From NCBI RefSeq assembly GCF_037893015.1, contig NC_133658.1:884361038-884425037 (forward strand): 64,000 bases of DNA, in the 5' to 3' direction. A program made the position numbers and the translations under genes. The notes below the pieces were generated by a model that had not been told where the DNA came from, searched no databases, and worked only from the letters and a program-made list of their open reading frames with translations. Source of the DNA: Macrotis lagotis. Its lineage: Eukaryota > Chordata > Mammalia > Peramelemorphia > Peramelidae. Positions within the stretch are counted from its first letter, which is position 1. Each line of letters begins with the position of its first letter. This document shows, in pieces, positions 63,911-64,000 of the stretch.

Positions 63911-64000
63911 GGTTCATGGTTCAATGGAAAGAACACCTAATCTGAAAAGAGGCAATCTGGGTTTGATTCACACCTCTGATGCCTGGTGACTGGGCCTCAG
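63911..64000 (+). repeat. MIR-type SINE, cut by window edge
   Basis: GGTTCATGGTTCAATGGAAAG, TCTGGGTTTGATTCACACC and GGTGACTGGGCCTCAG match the 5' half of a plus-strand MIR. Confidence 0.65.

Larger units (their letters stand above)
26159..64000 (-). other. SPSB1: presumed SPSB1 intron 1 (partial)
   Basis: No CpG-island promoter or first exon could be recognised between exon 2 and the window edge. Human SPSB1 has a very long first intron (from memory, tens of kilobases), so all this sequence is most simply intron 1. No other gene is supported on either strand. If an unseen exon 1 lies inside, the distal part would be intergenic. Confidence 0.6.

Overview
This is a mammalian, almost certainly marsupial (metatherian), genomic window. 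It has the usual marsupial repeat landscape: dense tRNA-headed SINEs whose head reads GGGGCAGCTAGGTGGC, many old MIR and L2 fragments, marsupial-type L1 3' ends, long microsatellites and poly(G)/poly(C) runs. A 100-base N gap marks it as scaffold assembly. No bacterial, CRISPR or intact viral feature was found, and I recognised no endogenous retrovirus.

The one gene I can support is SPSB1 (SPRY domain and SOCS box protein 1), on the minus strand. Its two coding exons are both present. Exon 2 (26158-25369) carries 96 nt of 5' UTR, the start codon and the whole SPRY domain. Exon 3 (9359 to about 7187) carries the SOCS box, the stop codon and a 3' UTR of about 2 kb ending at an AATAAA signal. 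A 16,009-bp phase-1 intron separates them. Spliced, they give exactly 273 codons, the length of human SPSB1. The product is the substrate-recognition subunit of an Elongin B/C-Cullin-5 ubiquitin ligase. The non-coding first exon and promoter are not visible, so 26159-64000 is best read as part of intron 1.

Layout: 1-7186 is the downstream intergenic flank (an L2 end, a SINE-interrupted minisatellite, CpG-bearing unique segments and a 1-kb GA/GACA microsatellite). 7187-9359 is the terminal exon. 9360-25368 is intron 2 (a roughly 103-bp tandem array, MIR clusters, L1 3' ends, two repeat-poor candidate regulatory segments). 25369-26158 is exon 2. 26159-64000 is intron 1 sequence, with an AT-rich array at 32.8-33.8 kb, several nested SINEs, a GGAA tract and a G4/perfect-hairpin site at 59.6 kb.

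The most unusual non-genic features are: (1) a perfect 29-bp inverted repeat with a 4-bp loop lying 12 bp from a G-quadruplex motif; (2) four separate tandem arrays that look grown from old interspersed-repeat segments; (3) a roughly 180-bp segment present both in the SPSB1 3' UTR, where it carries an AU-rich element, and just upstream of the exon-3 splice acceptor; (4) that acceptor's polypyrimidine tract being a pure (CT)10 microsatellite. I saw no convincing new gene system. Repeat family names come from remembered consensus sequences, not a database search.
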